Made by a program: the position numbers and the translations under genes. 64,000 nucleotides of DNA from Oreohelix idahoensis. Lineage: Eukaryota; Mollusca; Gastropoda; Stylommatophora; Oreohelicidae. The notes beneath the pieces are model-generated. The model saw nothing but the letters and a program-made list of their open reading frames with translations, had not been told where the DNA came from and did not search any database. Positions 23,308 through 35,329 of the stretch are shown here, one piece after another; position 1 is the stretch's first letter, and the number at the start of each line of letters is the position of its first letter. Location of the stretch: positions 248,001 to 312,000 of the forward strand of contig JAMPIV010018954.1 in NCBI GenBank assembly GCA_024509875.1, written 5' to 3'.

Positions 23308-25680
23308 CTGGAATAAAATATAATGATTACTTTCAGCTATACCCGGCGTTGCCCGAATAAAAAAAGTAACGGATCTTTTAATATATCACCTGGTTGCGGT
23401 ACTTCTGAGCCACCATTACTACCTGATCAACCAGGATGACAACTATACCTCACCCTCACATATCTTTAATCTTGTTCTTGTACCTCTAACCCAAAGACAA
23501 CTCATCCAGCCACATCACTCCAATCATGTCTTCTCATACCCTCACCTCCAGCCACCACATCTTTTCCAATCATCTCCACTCCAAGCACGTCGACTTTAAT
23601 TGTTCATCGTCCCTATTGTACCTCTCCACATGTTGAACTGGTTTAAACAACATACTCCATTGTCCTCATTATTATTTTTTCGACCGTTTAAACAACATAA
23701 TTGCGACCGCTGATTTGTTGAATCCTTTTTTTAAATGGGAAATCCTTTGATATAAGGACCCAAGATTAATGTTTAGGTAAACAATACAATTAATGTCCAA
23801 CTTTCATTACAACAAAAACAAACATTTTTTTGCGTTCCCTGTTTTTGTAGGGGAGAAACCGACAGACGTTCTAAAATATAGATTAGATTTAGGAATGTTC
23901 TTATCTTCTCCTCTTCTTCCTCTTTCAGTCTTGCACCTAATTCTTGTTCTTTTGTTTTTTAGTACGCTTTTCTTGTTAATTGTTTTCCTAATTTACTTTG
24001 AAAAACATCTTCTGTTTTCTGCATGTCTGTAGACTATTTGAACATATGCATCTAAATATCTTACCAATCACCTGCTATATCTGTGGTTTCGGCATTTTTA
24101 TTCTCATATTTTATGCTCTTGTTCATTTTTCTGCATTTCTCAATCTTCAGGTTCTTATTTTCAACATTTCTCTTAATTTCTCAATCTTGACACGTATTTC
24201 TCTTACTTTCCTAATCTTCAGACTCTTCTTCTTCTTCTTCTTCTCCTTCTTCTTCTCCTTCAAGTATTATGCCTGGTGGTGTAGGCGATGATGTCTCTCC
24301 ACAACTTTCCAGGTCTCTTTATTTCTCAATCTTCAAACTCATGTATCTTCATTTCTCAGTTTTCACACTCAATTCTCTCCATTTCCCGATCTTCACACTC
24401 TGGTATTTTCATTTCTTTATAACTCAGCAATGGTGATATCTGTCGGAGGGGAACACTGTTTCGTTCTTGTACCTATGTTAGACAGTGATATCATAATAAG
24501 AACACAAAACGCAAGATGAACTTAGCATTGCAGGGAGAAATAATAAATGGAAATCAGAAGAAACGATTAAGTAAATTGCGTTGAATGTGTGAGAGACATT
24601 AGTAACAACAATCTCTACATGAAACGTCAGCAAACTAATAATGCAGTGCCATTGTTGTATGTCGTCAAGAATAAATGCCTAACAAGAAAGAAATAATCTG
24701 ATGTTAGTCAAGGCAACAGATTTGTGGGACAAACACAAACTGTCTATCCTGCGCGACGTTAAAAGGCACAAGGGAACAGACAACTAACAACAACTACAAA
24801 ATAATGGATCTAACGGAATTGAAGAAAAAATAAGTAAAACCGGGTTATGGTCATTATTGGGCAAAAGGAAATGTAGAAGGATTATTTGTGCAGCAAACAT
24901 ACTCAAGGGATAAAAGGGTTAATGAAAAAAAAAACCTAACAATTTCGGTTTGATTTTCGCTCTCTCTATCTATTTCTTTTTTTTTTTTTTTGCTTGTATA
25001 ACTATGACGAGGAGACGTGACAAACAAAAAACTGCAACAAAACAGAGGCAGTGAGAATATTTTTTTCAATATGTGCCTTAACTGCATCCTTCGAATCCTA
25101 TGGCTGGGTCGTCATTCGTAAAAGAGGCCTATACAAACATTACAGCACCCATTGTATGTAGACAGCGTTAAAGAGAGTCTAGTACCATAGATAATATCAT
25201 TAGAAGGTTTCAGGTCCTGAAGTGAACTTTTATAGGGACATAAAAGCGTGGGTCAAACAAAGTAATATCTCTATAGTACTAATTGTCTAAATGAAAATTC
25301 ATGTAGCGAACAATGAAATCCCCGACACCTTTTTGGGGAAAGTGCGGAAGAGGCGCGCATTGCATTGATAAAAGTAAATTGAACACACATTACAAGATTG
25401 TGCTTGTCATGTAATCTTTGCTTGGCGTTTTGTTCGGGAAAATACGAAACCGGTACGCATCGCACTGTAAAAGATAAAAATTGAACACTCAATAAAGCAC
25501 GGAAGCCTGTCAATGTTTTCATGGTGCATTGACTATAAGTCATAATAAGTTTCACTATAAAGATTAATTGAAGTTGAAATTGAAGGGATAGGAGGGAAAT
25601 GACCAGAGGAGAATTACTAACTTACTAACGTCCTTCCCCCCCAAGTCTTATATATTATAATAATAATAATAATAAATTCT
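23308..25680 (-). other. Cyclase intron, left part
   Basis: Part of the ~9.6-kb intron between 23307 and 32958. It holds the phrase TACCCGGCGTTGCCCG near 23342, which recurs in varied form at 63361 and 63423 and marks an unidentified dispersed repeat. A CTT-rich run sits near 24226-24262 and a short ATA run near 25655-25672. No exon is recognised. Confidence 0.5.
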
Positions 25681-28500
25681 TTAAGCACCAAACACGGCGC
25701 ATAAGGCAGAAACCAGTGCTCTCCAGGTTGTTCGTTGTGACGCCACTCCTCTTAGCTCTTGCACATTATTTAGGCCCAACGTTCTTCCTTCTCTTATTAT
25801 TGTTCTTCTGAGTGTTTCTTTTGGTCTTCCTTTTTTCCTCTTACCCTCAGGAACCCAAGCGAGCGCCTGTAGTGGTATTCTGTTGTTTTGCATTCGTAGG
25901 ACATGACCGATATATGACCATCGTCTTTTCCTTATATAGTCGGAGACATATTTCTGCCTAGAGTCTTCTCTTATTTGTCGATTAGTCTTGAATTCTTTCC
26001 AACTGATGTTCATGAGTTTTCTAAGACATTTGTTCTCGAATGTATGTCACAGCGTGGTTGTTTCTTTTTCTTGCGTTATGTTGTCTCTCATTGTGTACTT
26101 CTCGTTATGGTTTGTAGGCCGTTTCTATTTAGCTTATCTGAACGTTAGTGGTGAACAATTCGCTGGACAATGGTTGGGAATGTATATTTATTTACGATAA
26201 TGGCTCCTCAACGTACACTGTTCAGTTTGAAAGTTTATTTGCTATGTCTTTTCTTATTTTAGATTCACTTCGTTTCTCATGATAAGTGTTCTCCTAATTA
26301 GTTCTTTATTTGGAATCAATCATCAGTTCCTAACAATCCATTTATAAAGTATCTGAATCAGTCAACTCAACAACTAGGACACTCTGAATGTCAATGAACT
26401 CACAATCTTTTCTCAACTATCACAATTTAAGTCTTAGGCCAATTATAACTGAATTAATTTAATGGATTTCTTGGTGGCTTGGACATCATTCTATTGTCAC
26501 TATAATATTTCAATTCCCATAGTTTCGAACTACAGATGTTAGTTACAATAGAGAGGGCAACTTAAATAATGAACCTATGACCTTATGTTCAAGTTCAACC
26601 GTTACTAAATCTCCATCCTCAGATTCTCCGTTAATCCCATTCGATTCCTTCCTCGACGTAATCTCTTAACAACGTCTTTCCTTTCTACCAAGGATTGAAA
26701 TAAAAGAGGTCTAACAACTCGACCAACCTTGAAGGATTCACACGTCTTCTCTGGATTCTTCCGTCCTTTGTTGAACGCTGATCGGTGGGGCTCTCATCCT
26801 TGACGACCTTCATTATTTCGTTGTCTTCCTTTTCGTTTGGTCTACTTGCTGTGGGGACGTAACCCTTTTGGTGCTCACTTCACCTTTCAGGAATCTGTCT
26901 TGTATTACTGGGAGCTAACATCTCCCTTTCAATCGTTTGTCATTCATTGAACCAGAAAGACATTCTCAGTCCGTGGGTTGGGTCTGCTTCTCCGTTGCAT
27001 CTTGATGGATTCCCTCTCTGCTTGTGACGTCTACGTTGTTGTAATATGACGTAGCAGTCTCTCAAATTCCTTTCCTTTTTCCGTAACTCGCATCGAGAGT
27101 ATTTATTTACTTCTTACCGTCGGTTCATATTTCTCTACTTTACGTCATATTAACTTGTATGTCACTGCTCCTGTGACATGTATTCAGCTTGTTCTCCAAT
27201 GATTTTGTTATTTTCCAACTCTCACAGCCGTATGTTGTTAACACTGAAATAACATTTGAATTAAACAGACGAAGCTTGGTATGTATATTCAATGATCGTA
27301 ATTTCCAAATGTTAGATAATCTATTGAAGGCGCCAGCTGCCAAAGCAATTCTAGTATGGATTTCTCTTCTTGTGTCACCATCCTGAGTCATTTTACTGCC
27401 TAAATAATTGAAACTTTCAACTTTCTGTAGTTTTTCCCCGTTCAAGATGATATCAAAGGTCTCGTTAGAAAAGTTCATAGCTTTAGTTTTAGAGGCATTT
27501 ATTTGGAGACCTATTTTAACCGAGAGATGACACAAATTATTTACTGCTTCTTGGGATTGTCTGGGTGTTGAACTTAAGAATGCTAAATCATCTGCGAAAT
27601 CCAGGTCCCCCAGGAATTTTCCATTTGTCCATTTTATACCTAATTGTTCATTGTGGGTATAGTTTCTCATAACCCAATCAATAGCTATTCCAAAAAGTAG
27701 TGGTGACATAATACAGCCTTGTTTCACCCCTGTTTCTACTGTAAACCATTCTGTATTCCCTTTATTTGTTCTAACACAACATCTTGCATTGTCATATAGC
27801 GCTTTGATTATATTCACATATTTTGTTGGAAAACCATAGATTGTAAGTACAATGATGGGCGGTGTAGACTATCAAAGGCTTTTTGAAAATCGACGAAGGT
27901 GATATTAAGTGGCGATTGCATTTCCCCTGATTCTTCTATAATTGTTCTTAGTGTGAATATTTGATCAATACATGATCGTTTCGGCCTGAAACCCGCTTGT
28001 TCTTCTCTGATCTTTTCGTCAGCATGCAATTTAAGTCTTTCTAACATCATGCAACATAATAATTTTCCAGGTACTGATAGTAGAGATATACCACGCCAGT
28101 TATTACAGTCTGATAGATCACCTTTCTTCGGTAACTTTACAATAATACTGTCTTTCCATTGTTGTGGTGGTTGTTCTTCTCTCCATACTTCATTTATAAT
28201 ATCTAAAATTCTCAAGAGGTTGTTGTCATTAACTGCTTTAATCATTTCCCCTGAAATTTCGTCAACTCCAGCAGCTTTAAAATTTTTTAATCTTTTAACG
28301 GCTTGTTTGATCTCGTCCAGCGTGAATTCATCGCAAGTTATTGGCAAGGTGGTTGTGGGTGTTTCATTATTAAAATCAGGTGTTACTGTTGGTGGTGGTC
28401 TGTTTAGTACCTCCATGAAGTGCTCAGCCCATCTCTTCATTTGTTCTTTTTCTGTTGGTATTGTCCAGGATTTAAACCTTGTTTTTAATTTACTTTGTCA
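25681..28500 (-). pseudogene. Non-LTR retrotransposon (RTE/SR2-like) reverse transcriptase, broken
   Basis: On the minus strand the region reads as the reverse transcriptase and C-terminus of an APE-type LINE. From 28440 downward are WAEHF, the fingers segment with NNWRGISLL, FVDFQKAFDS, a frame change near 27815-27850, then TGVKQGCIMSPLLF, the catalytic LDFADDLAFL and a thumb/C-terminal part up to 27180. After the insertion at 26045-27178 the reading resumes with NKCLRK and a C-terminal RRWSYIGHVLR, KGRPKETLRRT and TWRALVSALC to a stop at 25681. Endonuclease and 5' end are absent. It sits in a cyclase intron in the same orientation as the gene. It is disrupted by the insertion and at least one frameshift, so it is inactive. 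Confidence 0.9.
26045..27178. mobile_element. Solo-LTR-like insertion inside the LINE
   Basis: The 1134-bp insertion begins TGTCACAG and ends CTGTGACA, an exact 8-bp inverted pair with TG...CA ends. TGTA flanks it on both sides (26041-26044 and 27179-27182). The duplication can be read as 5 bp if the element ends one base earlier. Removing it and one TGTA copy restores the LINE reading frame across the site. No coding content was recognised, so a solo LTR is the best reading; a small TIR element is the alternative. Confidence 0.8.
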
Positions 28501-28511
28501 GTTAGTATCAA

Positions 28512-28835
28512 TCGATATCCTTTAACTTCCCAAAGAGCATAGGCCTTCAACAAACACAGGCCAATTCATCCTATCATGTGCCTCACCTCAAGCTCTTTCC
28601 ATGTTTTCCTCATCATTTTCACTTCTGTCTCCAGTTCTCTGCTCCATGTGTTGCTTGGTCTACCTGTCTCTCTTACCCTGAGGGTATCAGAACAAAGACT
28701 GCTTTGTAATGATATCCACAAGTTTCATCAATGTGTGTCGTATCCATCGCCATCGTCTTTTTCTCATCTCTTGTTCCACCGGCACTTGTCTGGTTATTGT
28801 CATCAGTTCCACTTTGTCAATAGTACTTAATTCTC
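28512..28835 (-). mobile_element. LINE 3'-end fragment
   Basis: The minus strand carries the family phrases seen at 41330 and 46380: GAGATGAGAAAAAGACGATG, TTGTTCTGATACCCTCAGGG and AACTGGAGACAGAAGTG. It abuts the 5'-truncated LINE at 25681-28500, so one probably landed in or next to the other. Confidence 0.7.
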
Positions 28836-28993
28836 AAAGACATGAATAGGATAAAGAAGTCTCGAAAGGAACTTGATGGGATGACTGTCACACGGTGGCT
28901 TAATTAAGAGTCTGTCTGAGTACACCAATTTGTAGGAAAGTCTGAGAAGATAGATTAAGATGAGAATTAAAGCTTCAAGGGTGAGAACCTAGA

Positions 28994-29242
28994 TTGACTC
29001 TTCCAAACAATGCCCCGCCGTACCTACGATCATTGTTTCAAACCAGTAGAAGAGAGGGACTACAATTACACCAGTTACGTCTGCCCAAACCTAGGATCGA
29101 CTTGTTCAAAAAGAGTCTAGCCTACTCTGGAGCCTACTTGTGGAACAGCCTTCCACACCACATAAAAACCCAACATACACAATACTCATTCAACAAAGCA
29201 CTTTTTAAACACTTAATCAACACCGATTATCTACCCCCATAG
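28994..29242 (+). mobile_element. LINE 3'-terminal coding fragment, CR1/jockey-type tail
   Basis: An 82-codon frame carries the C-terminal motif common to several LINE reverse transcriptases: APPYL-LF near the start, then RL--P, and YSGAYLWNSLPHHIK followed by FNKALFKHLI. It ends at a normal stop and is followed by AT-rich DNA with a (TTA)n run near 29507-29524. It is a different LINE clade from the one at 25681-28500 and on the opposite strand. Confidence 0.75.
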
Positions 29243-29599
29243 AAGCAGTCATTATCAGTCCACATCTTATCTATATGTCAACCTTTGTTTTCCTCTTCCG
29301 CTCGTTATTGTCTATGTGAAAAATGTGTTTTATATCCACGTAGTATTGCTATATAATGTAATGTATGTGAGAATGTACCTGCATAGCACTGCACTTTTGA
29401 AATATGTAATTGTATTTTGTTTGCTTAAATGTGATGATGTGTATGCGAATGAGCAGATATACATTTTTACAGCTCGAAGATGTGTCCTGCTACAGAAGTG
29501 CGTAAGAAATTATTATTATTATTTCATTTTCCCTCAAGCATGTACAGATATAAGCGAGAATATGTTTATGTAATTTGTGTATTGATGTTTAATGACACA

Positions 29600-30419
29600 G
29601 TCAAAAATGCAGATTAATTGCTGATGAACACACGAGTGAGTGTCGGGATACAGAATGAAAGATAAAGGGCTGGATGGTCGGACAGACCAGGGTCCCAATT
29701 CTTTACCCTTTTAAATAAAGTTATGTCCATCTATCTGCTACTGATTCTGCTCTTGGGTTAAGGAGGGCAAAGAAATAACACCAAGTCTCACCTCCTTCAA
29801 TAGCAAACTACTGTTCCAGTGCACATTTTATAGTTTATTAAAACAAACAAATCTATACTACAGCACACACAAAAAACGCACCGATAACGTGCGAGTTCAC
29901 ACAACCTGAAAAAAGAACAATCAATGAAAGACACAATTATCAAATTACCACGCTCTCTTCCACACCTACACGAAAACAACTAAGGTTAAAGAAATATACC
30001 GGGCGGGGGTCTCTAGGTAAGAGACACCACCCCTGACTACTAATATTGTTACTAACTAAACACACTGTGGAGTCCTTCGCCACCTGACTACTCTTCACTA
30101 GTGTTCACTCTGTTCCGGTTAAGACTTATTAACTAACTTGACTACAATGTCTCAAAGGCGCTCTTGGCGGTCTTGCACAACTAACTTTTCCCCACCACTA
30201 AAACCTACTCCACTGAATTCTGTAGAACTAACTCAGAGGCTCTCCTCTAAGTATTATCTATCTAACTCTACTCTCTCCCCTCTACTTCTGTTCAGTACCT
30301 TCCTGACGCTATCTTCTTCGTCTGGGGCTCCGATGCGTTGCTCTTCGTCACGTATCTCTTCCCGTTAGCATTTAGAGAGGTATGATTTCCCTCTCTCCTC
30401 TCCAGAATAACTGTTGAAG
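29600..30419. other. Unassigned intronic DNA left of the rDNA fragment
   Basis: No gene is recognised. The stretch at 30060-30420 is pyrimidine-rich and changes gradually into the GC-rich spacer-like DNA that follows. It may belong to the same ribosomal intergenic spacer or to a mobile element carrying it. Confidence 0.4.
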
Positions 30420-30841
30420 GGGCACGTGGTGAATATATATATATATGTATGTTTCGTTGCCCTCGTCAAGAGCGCTGGCGGTCGCTGTCTCGAGAGACTG
30501 CGCGTGGTGATCCCGGTACGACCGGGCCCTCCCAGTTCATCGGTTAGCGAGGCAGTAGTTTAGCTCCTGTGTCCGTAAATCGCAGCCTTCGGTCGTGATG
30601 TTAGCAAGCAGTCGCATCTCCGTATCGTGGCTCGACAACAGTCTCGAAAAACGGCCCCGCTCTCGCAACGAGTCGTGGGCCGGCAGTCAGTAATCTGGTG
30701 TCGCTTTCGGCCTGTCCGACTAGTCGGCAGGTGGCCAGTGGTTCTCGCAAGAATAAAATCGCCCGGGCCGCCGGGATCCGCTCTGCACAGAGCGCTGTCT
30801 CCCTCCCCGCGCGAGCGATGAAATGCTCTGTTCAGGCAGTT
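30420..30841 (+). other. GC-rich DNA, probable rDNA external transcribed spacer
   Basis: Markedly GC-richer than its surroundings and directly upstream of an 18S rRNA 5' end in the correct orientation. The position fits a 5' external transcribed spacer. Spacers are poorly conserved, so identity rests on context. The open frames on both strands here are side effects of base composition. Confidence 0.6.
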
Positions 30842-30989
30842 ATCTGGTTGATCCTGCCAGTAGTCATATGCTTGTCTCAAAGATTAAGCCATGCATGTCT
30901 AAGTTCACACTGTCTCACGGTGAAACCGCGAATGGCTCATTAAATTAGTCGAGGTTCCTTAGATGACACGATCCTACTTGGATAACTGT
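30842..30989 (+). rRNA. 18S rRNA, first ~148 nt only (fragment)
   Basis: Begins at the canonical 18S start (ATCTGGTTGATCCTGCCAG) and follows the conserved sequence through TCATATGCTTGTCTCAAAG, CCGCGAATGGCTCATTAAAT and CTACTTGGATAACTGTG. The normal continuation (AATTCTAGAGCTAATACATG) is absent; an unrelated sequence begins at 30990. The TAAGTTCACACTGTCTCACG stretch resembles gastropod 18S. Lying in a cyclase intron without the remaining ~1.7 kb, it cannot be a functional rRNA gene. Confidence 0.95.
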
Positions 30990-30990
30990 G

Positions 30991-31350
30991 CAGTCCGGCA
31001 TTTTCCTCAGACCTACGGGTCTCGAGGTGTCTGCGTCCCCTTATATGGTCAGCAATGACTCGGGGACGTAGAATGTCCGGCACCCAGACCCTCTGTTCTC
31101 GAGGTATCTGTATCCCTTATACAGTCAGAAATGACTAAAAGGGAAGATGAATTGGAGGGCAAGTTCCGTATCCTACTAATGACAGGCGGTTGCTACTGGT
31201 GTCAGACTGTATCGGCTAGACCGTTCCTCTGACGTCCAGGCCGGGTCTCGCTGCACGGGCAACAGCTTGATCTACAATTGCCCAACCTCGTGCCACCGAA
31301 AGTTATTTTGGGAGGTATGCTCCTTTGGTCAGAAATGACTGGTGGAAGGG
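30991..31350 (+). other. Cluster of hairpins with UACG and GNRA-type tetraloops
   Basis: Four stem-loops follow the 18S fragment. 31009-31022 is AGACC-TACG-GGTCT. 31034-31068 pairs CGTCCCC with GGGGACG and, inside, GTCA with TGAC around a GCAA loop. 31113-31144 pairs TCCCTT with AAGGGA and AGTCA with TGACT around GAAA. 31321-31350 pairs TCCTT with AAGGG and GTCA with TGAC around GAAA. The outer stems differ in sequence but keep pairing, while the inner GTCA/TGAC stem and GNRA loop are constant. GTCCGGCA before each of the first two units and the shared TCTCGAGGT suggest an ~85-bp duplicated unit. Function is unknown. Confidence 0.7.
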
Positions 31351-31689
31351 AATGGATTCTTCAGTTACTATGCTCGTACCCCAGTTGTCTCTTGCCTCCC
31401 TCTCTGAGAAGGCAAAGTCCGTTGTAGGCTTAGGGTTACCTACCCTCCGCCGTGAATCGCTGTAAGTCAAAATAAAACTATTTTACACCAATTCAAAAAA
31501 TACATAATTCAAAACACATTAACAACCAAGATTTACCTACACCCCGTTTCCCATACCATAATAAAACTTCCCTAAATACAAGCTCCCATCTCTAAGTATT
31601 ATTTCTGCCCTCGGGTCAGACTTAACGCTCACTCCTTCTCCTCCCCTGCACTATTCTTATATTAAAGGCAGCCCATGGAAGGTTATCAA

Positions 31690-31875
31690 AATAGAACAAC
31701 TTATTTAGCACACAAATGCATACACCATATATCAGAATATTACACACTCTTCACCCCTTTTCCTTCTGAATTAAATTAACAAATAGCACAACTTATTAAC
31801 ACACAAATGCCTACACCATATATCAGAATATTAAACACTCTTCACCCCGTCTCCTTCTGAATTACATTAATTATA
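31690..31875. repeat. Two tandem copies of a ~95-bp unit
   Basis: CAACTTATTTAGCACACAAA to CCTTCTGAATTAAATTAA is repeated from 31788 with few changes; both copies contain ACACCATATATCAGAATATT and ACACTCTTCACCCC. Confidence 0.85.
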
Positions 31876-32957
31876 CCCGTTTCTTAGGCACCCACAAAAA
31901 CCCGCGTACATACACTTCTATTTATCATAATCAACTGTGGTTACTCTGAACTCGTTATAACGTTACACAGTGCTCTCGTCTAACCTAAGCCCCTATTCTC
32001 ACCCGTTAATATCTAAAACCCGCGCCACGAAATCATAGAACTCGCTAGCTAGACTTAGTATAATTACAACAAAACTGACACTACATGGGCTCTAGCTTTG
32101 TAGAAGTCGGCAATGGATGGCAACTACTGACTACCAATAAAATTAAATCCCAGAAGAAAGCTTACTCTTACTTGCTAACTCTATTAGCTAAATTCTTACA
32201 CCACTTATTAAGTTTACGAACATACCCAGACTTTCAGAATATCCACGAACCTGGCAGACTGAACTGACGCTATTTACGGCAATAAAATTCTTGGACTTGA
32301 GAGCACTAACTAATAATTTGGCCCCGCACATATAGGGCCAATTTTCTGATGCAAGACCGACGCGGTGAGTCATAGCTTCTAGCATCGTCTCCCAAAATCC
32401 GCTTCCAACCCAACTTCTGACGTAATCTAATGACTGCTACATAAATTAAAAATCAAAACCAATCGTGCGAACTTCCCGTTAAATATCATAACATTATCTT
32501 AACTTGACCAATACACTAGAGAGTTATTCCCCCTGCTGGAACGGGGGGTGGTTGGGGGGGGGGGTGAATCAAAGAAAATGGACTCCCCTCGAAGCTCGCT
32601 GAAAAATGTACGTAATATTATCTAACTATACTGACCGCCTATCAACAAGAATGACTCACTAGCCACGTTACAACACGTGTAGGGGTTTTCTCCCATCTCC
32701 AACCGAGAAGGGTTGGTATTGGTGGTATGAGTCATCCCACCGCCATACAGAATAACCCAGAATTAAAACAAATACGAACTAGGACGCATTAGAAAAAAAA
32801 AGAACCAAAATTAATAAATGGGACAAGAAATGGGGCTAGTTGAAAATAACAATTAACAGTAACTCATCACAATGACGCAGAATAGTAAGAAGTGGCATGA
32901 GTTTGTTACATGTCTATGCTCCTCGGGAAGCTGAAGAGTAAAATGAGGATGATGTAC
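31876..32957 (-). other. Cyclase intron, right part, unassigned
   Basis: AT-rich sequence with a poly-G run near 32552-32563 and no recognised gene or element. It lies between the rDNA-derived block and the next cyclase exon. Confidence 0.45.
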
Positions 32958-33115
32958 CTAATTCTCAATCTGTTTTCTGGAAGGTGTGGAATTGTAAATG
33001 TTCCAATAGAAGCCAGTATGTCCAGAGCTGCGTTTGCAATCTCCTTGATGTGTTTGAGGCCGTTTCTTTTAGGTAGTCCACTAGCCAGCATATAGGCGTC
33101 TCCAATTGTCTCCAC
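32958..33115 (-). CDS. Receptor guanylyl cyclase exon: catalytic core, VETIGDAYM segment
   Basis: 158 bases from acceptor TATGCAG to donor GTACAT, phase 0 at entry and two bases of an arginine codon at exit. It encodes [15 protein letters not shown], then [17 protein letters not shown] and [11 protein letters not shown]. The glutamate of VETIGD is the guanine-selecting residue of guanylyl cyclases (lysine in adenylyl cyclases), and the aspartate binds metal. The exon joins DVYK of the preceding exon and IGIHTG of the next without gaps. Confidence 0.97.
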
Positions 33116-33469
33116 CTGCATAATTAAAAAAAATAAAATCGTGAATCATTTTATTACGCGTGACATTACCAAGGTTAATTATATTGCAATATGAACAAAG
33201 CCAATTTAAGTTATAAATTTTGATTCTGCACTTAGATTTTGGCATTCGACCTTCTATTTTAAAATACATTTGACCTTAGTAAGAAAATTTTCATTTTATA
33301 TCTTGCTTTGACCACTTATTGAGCAGTAGGATTAACATTTGATGACGAGGTTAAAAAATACAAAGGCCCGTATTGAATATACAGTTGTTGTCTCTGCATC
33401 ATAGGCCTCAGCTGCACATGAGATGAACATGCGCTTCGGGTAGGATTGGTCCATCCTGGCGAGATGGAC

Positions 33470-34130
33470 CTACCTCCAAATGTGACAGGCCCTCACACAA
33501 ACTCCCACACTCAAACGCTCGCTCGCACTGTCATAGACAAATACACACAAAGAAACATCGAGACATGTTTGATCAAACACATTCACACAAACTCCCACAC
33601 TCAAACACGCACACTGTCAAAGACTGAACATATACACAGCAAGACATCGACTCATCTCAAATCAAATGTTCACACCTAAGCACACACCTTTCATATTTAA
33701 ACGCTTGCATCAACACAGACAAAAACACCTAGGCATGCTCAATGAAACACGCACGCACACACACACACATATGCGCAAACAAACTCCCACATTCAAATAT
33801 TCATACTGTCACTAGTAAACACACATTGCGAGACATCGCGACATGGGCAATCAAAGACGCACACACGCTCCTACACTCAAACGCTTACACTGTCACAGAG
33901 AAACACACATAGAAAAACATACATTGGCATACTGAATGAACAATAAACATGCACGAACATATGAAACACACACAACACGAGAACAAAAAAAGTATAATAA
34001 ATATTCAAAATATGCGCTCAGGCATGCATATTAAAAGTAAACTAAAACACAAACACACATATTTACAAACATGCACAGACAAATGAGTAATCCCTGACTA
34101 ACATGTAAGAACACACACTCAGCAAAAAAA
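33470..34130. repeat. CA-rich degenerate minisatellite in a cyclase intron
   Basis: Repeats of the type CACACAAACTCCCACACTCA followed by a phrase around CATCGAGACATG recur at roughly 90-100-bp spacing near 33495, 33583, 33775 and 33865, embedded in irregular CA-rich DNA. Confidence 0.75.
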
Positions 34131-34218
34131 TATACGCAAAGAAAAAAGGGCACATAAAATAAATTGAAAAGGACATCAATCCAGCACACCGGAGTCATCC
34201 TTCTAACAGAGATATTAC

Positions 34219-34411
34219 CTTGTAAACGTCGTATCTGGTGATGATGTCATCAAAAAGAGTGTACAGAGAATTCAGCAGGTTGACTACCTCAATAGGCGTA
34301 CTCTCTGCGCAAATTTTCGTAAATCCCACAATGTCCGAAAAGTAGATAGTTACGTGGTCAAACAATTCAGCCTTGACTGGCTTGCCTAGCTTTAGATCCT
34401 CGGCAACTGAT
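34219..34411 (-). CDS. Receptor guanylyl cyclase exon: start of the catalytic domain
   Basis: 193 bases from acceptor ATTTCAG to donor GTAATA. The first base completes the glutamine codon of the coiled-coil exon; the exon ends in phase 0. It encodes [15 protein letters not shown], then [32 protein letters not shown] and RYDVYK. The aspartate of YFSDIVGF is the first metal-binding residue of class III cyclases and is intact. Confidence 0.97.
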
Positions 34412-34654
34412 CTGAAATGTATGCAACTTTGTGTTTATTTATAATCTACATCTTTATCCCTTTAACGCATAATGGAAAAAAAAAAAAGAAAAGAAAAATG
34501 CCATGGGGTTAGCCTTGCAAACGAACAGGACGCTAGAAATCACAAAACGTTTCAAGATAACCCTTAGTCATCGACAGATGAGGAAGGCTAGAAATATTGA
34601 AAGGTTATGACAAAATGACAAAGGTCACAGAAGACGTGGGACAAAATAATAATT

Positions 34655-34940
34655 ACTTACTATCTTACTTAGCCATTCCTCTTCTACCTTGAGGTGTAGA
34701 GGTTTGCCAGAGAGAGCGCTTTACTATCCTGTCGGTTGCCTTCCTCCTGGCTTGGTTCTAATCTAGTCCTCTGTCCTTCAGAGATTGTCTAAAGTTGTCC
34801 TCCCCGTAGACTCTGGGTTGTCCTGGAGGTCTTGATCCCTGGTTCTTGGTTTCTCATATTTGTCGTGGTAGCCGATCTTGTCCCATTCTGCAGACATGGC
34901 TAAAGCATCCTAGATGGGACTGTTCTAAGTGTGTCTGCAG
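34655..34940 (-). mobile_element. LINE 3'-end fragment (same family as 42340-43190)
   Basis: Nearly collinear with the last ~280 bases of the LINE at 42340-43190: AGGTGTAGAGGTTTG, CAGAGATTGTCTAAAGTTGT, CTCTGGGTTG and TCGTGGTAGCCGATCTTGTC occur in both in the same order. The element ends in TTAC-rich repeats (ACTTACT) next to the boundary. Confidence 0.85.
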
Positions 34941-35329
34941 GGGCTAGGTTTTTATTAATTTATTAATTAATAAGTACAAATATTAAATACAAAAGACATG
35001 TCAGCTCAAAGAGACTAACTGCCTTAAACGCAACAAATAAAATCAAACTACAACAAAAGTATGGCTTAATTAAGAATGTGTCTCCAGCGACGAACTAGTG
35101 TAAACAGGAAAATGGCAGACGCAAACAGGAATAAGAAGTAAATCTATTGGTATATCCAGGCCAATAGACAATGGGACAATCGAAGAATAAACGTACGAAA
35201 TTAGAACCTATTAAAAAAACGAGACAAAAGACACTAGGGATGGAAAACTGGCGAAAGAGAGTAATGTATTCCAAACAGGAACTGCTTTCAAGCTGCAGCC
35301 AAAAATATATGCACATCATCATTGCGGGC

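Noticed and set aside
30560..30943. Open frames across the GC-rich rDNA spacer and 18S fragment
   Set aside because: They overlap on both strands and cover rRNA sequence; they reflect base composition.
32906..33121. Longer open reading through the cyclase exon ends at 32906 and 33121
   Set aside because: Residues beyond the splice sites do not match the family, while the GT/AG boundaries join neighbouring exons exactly.
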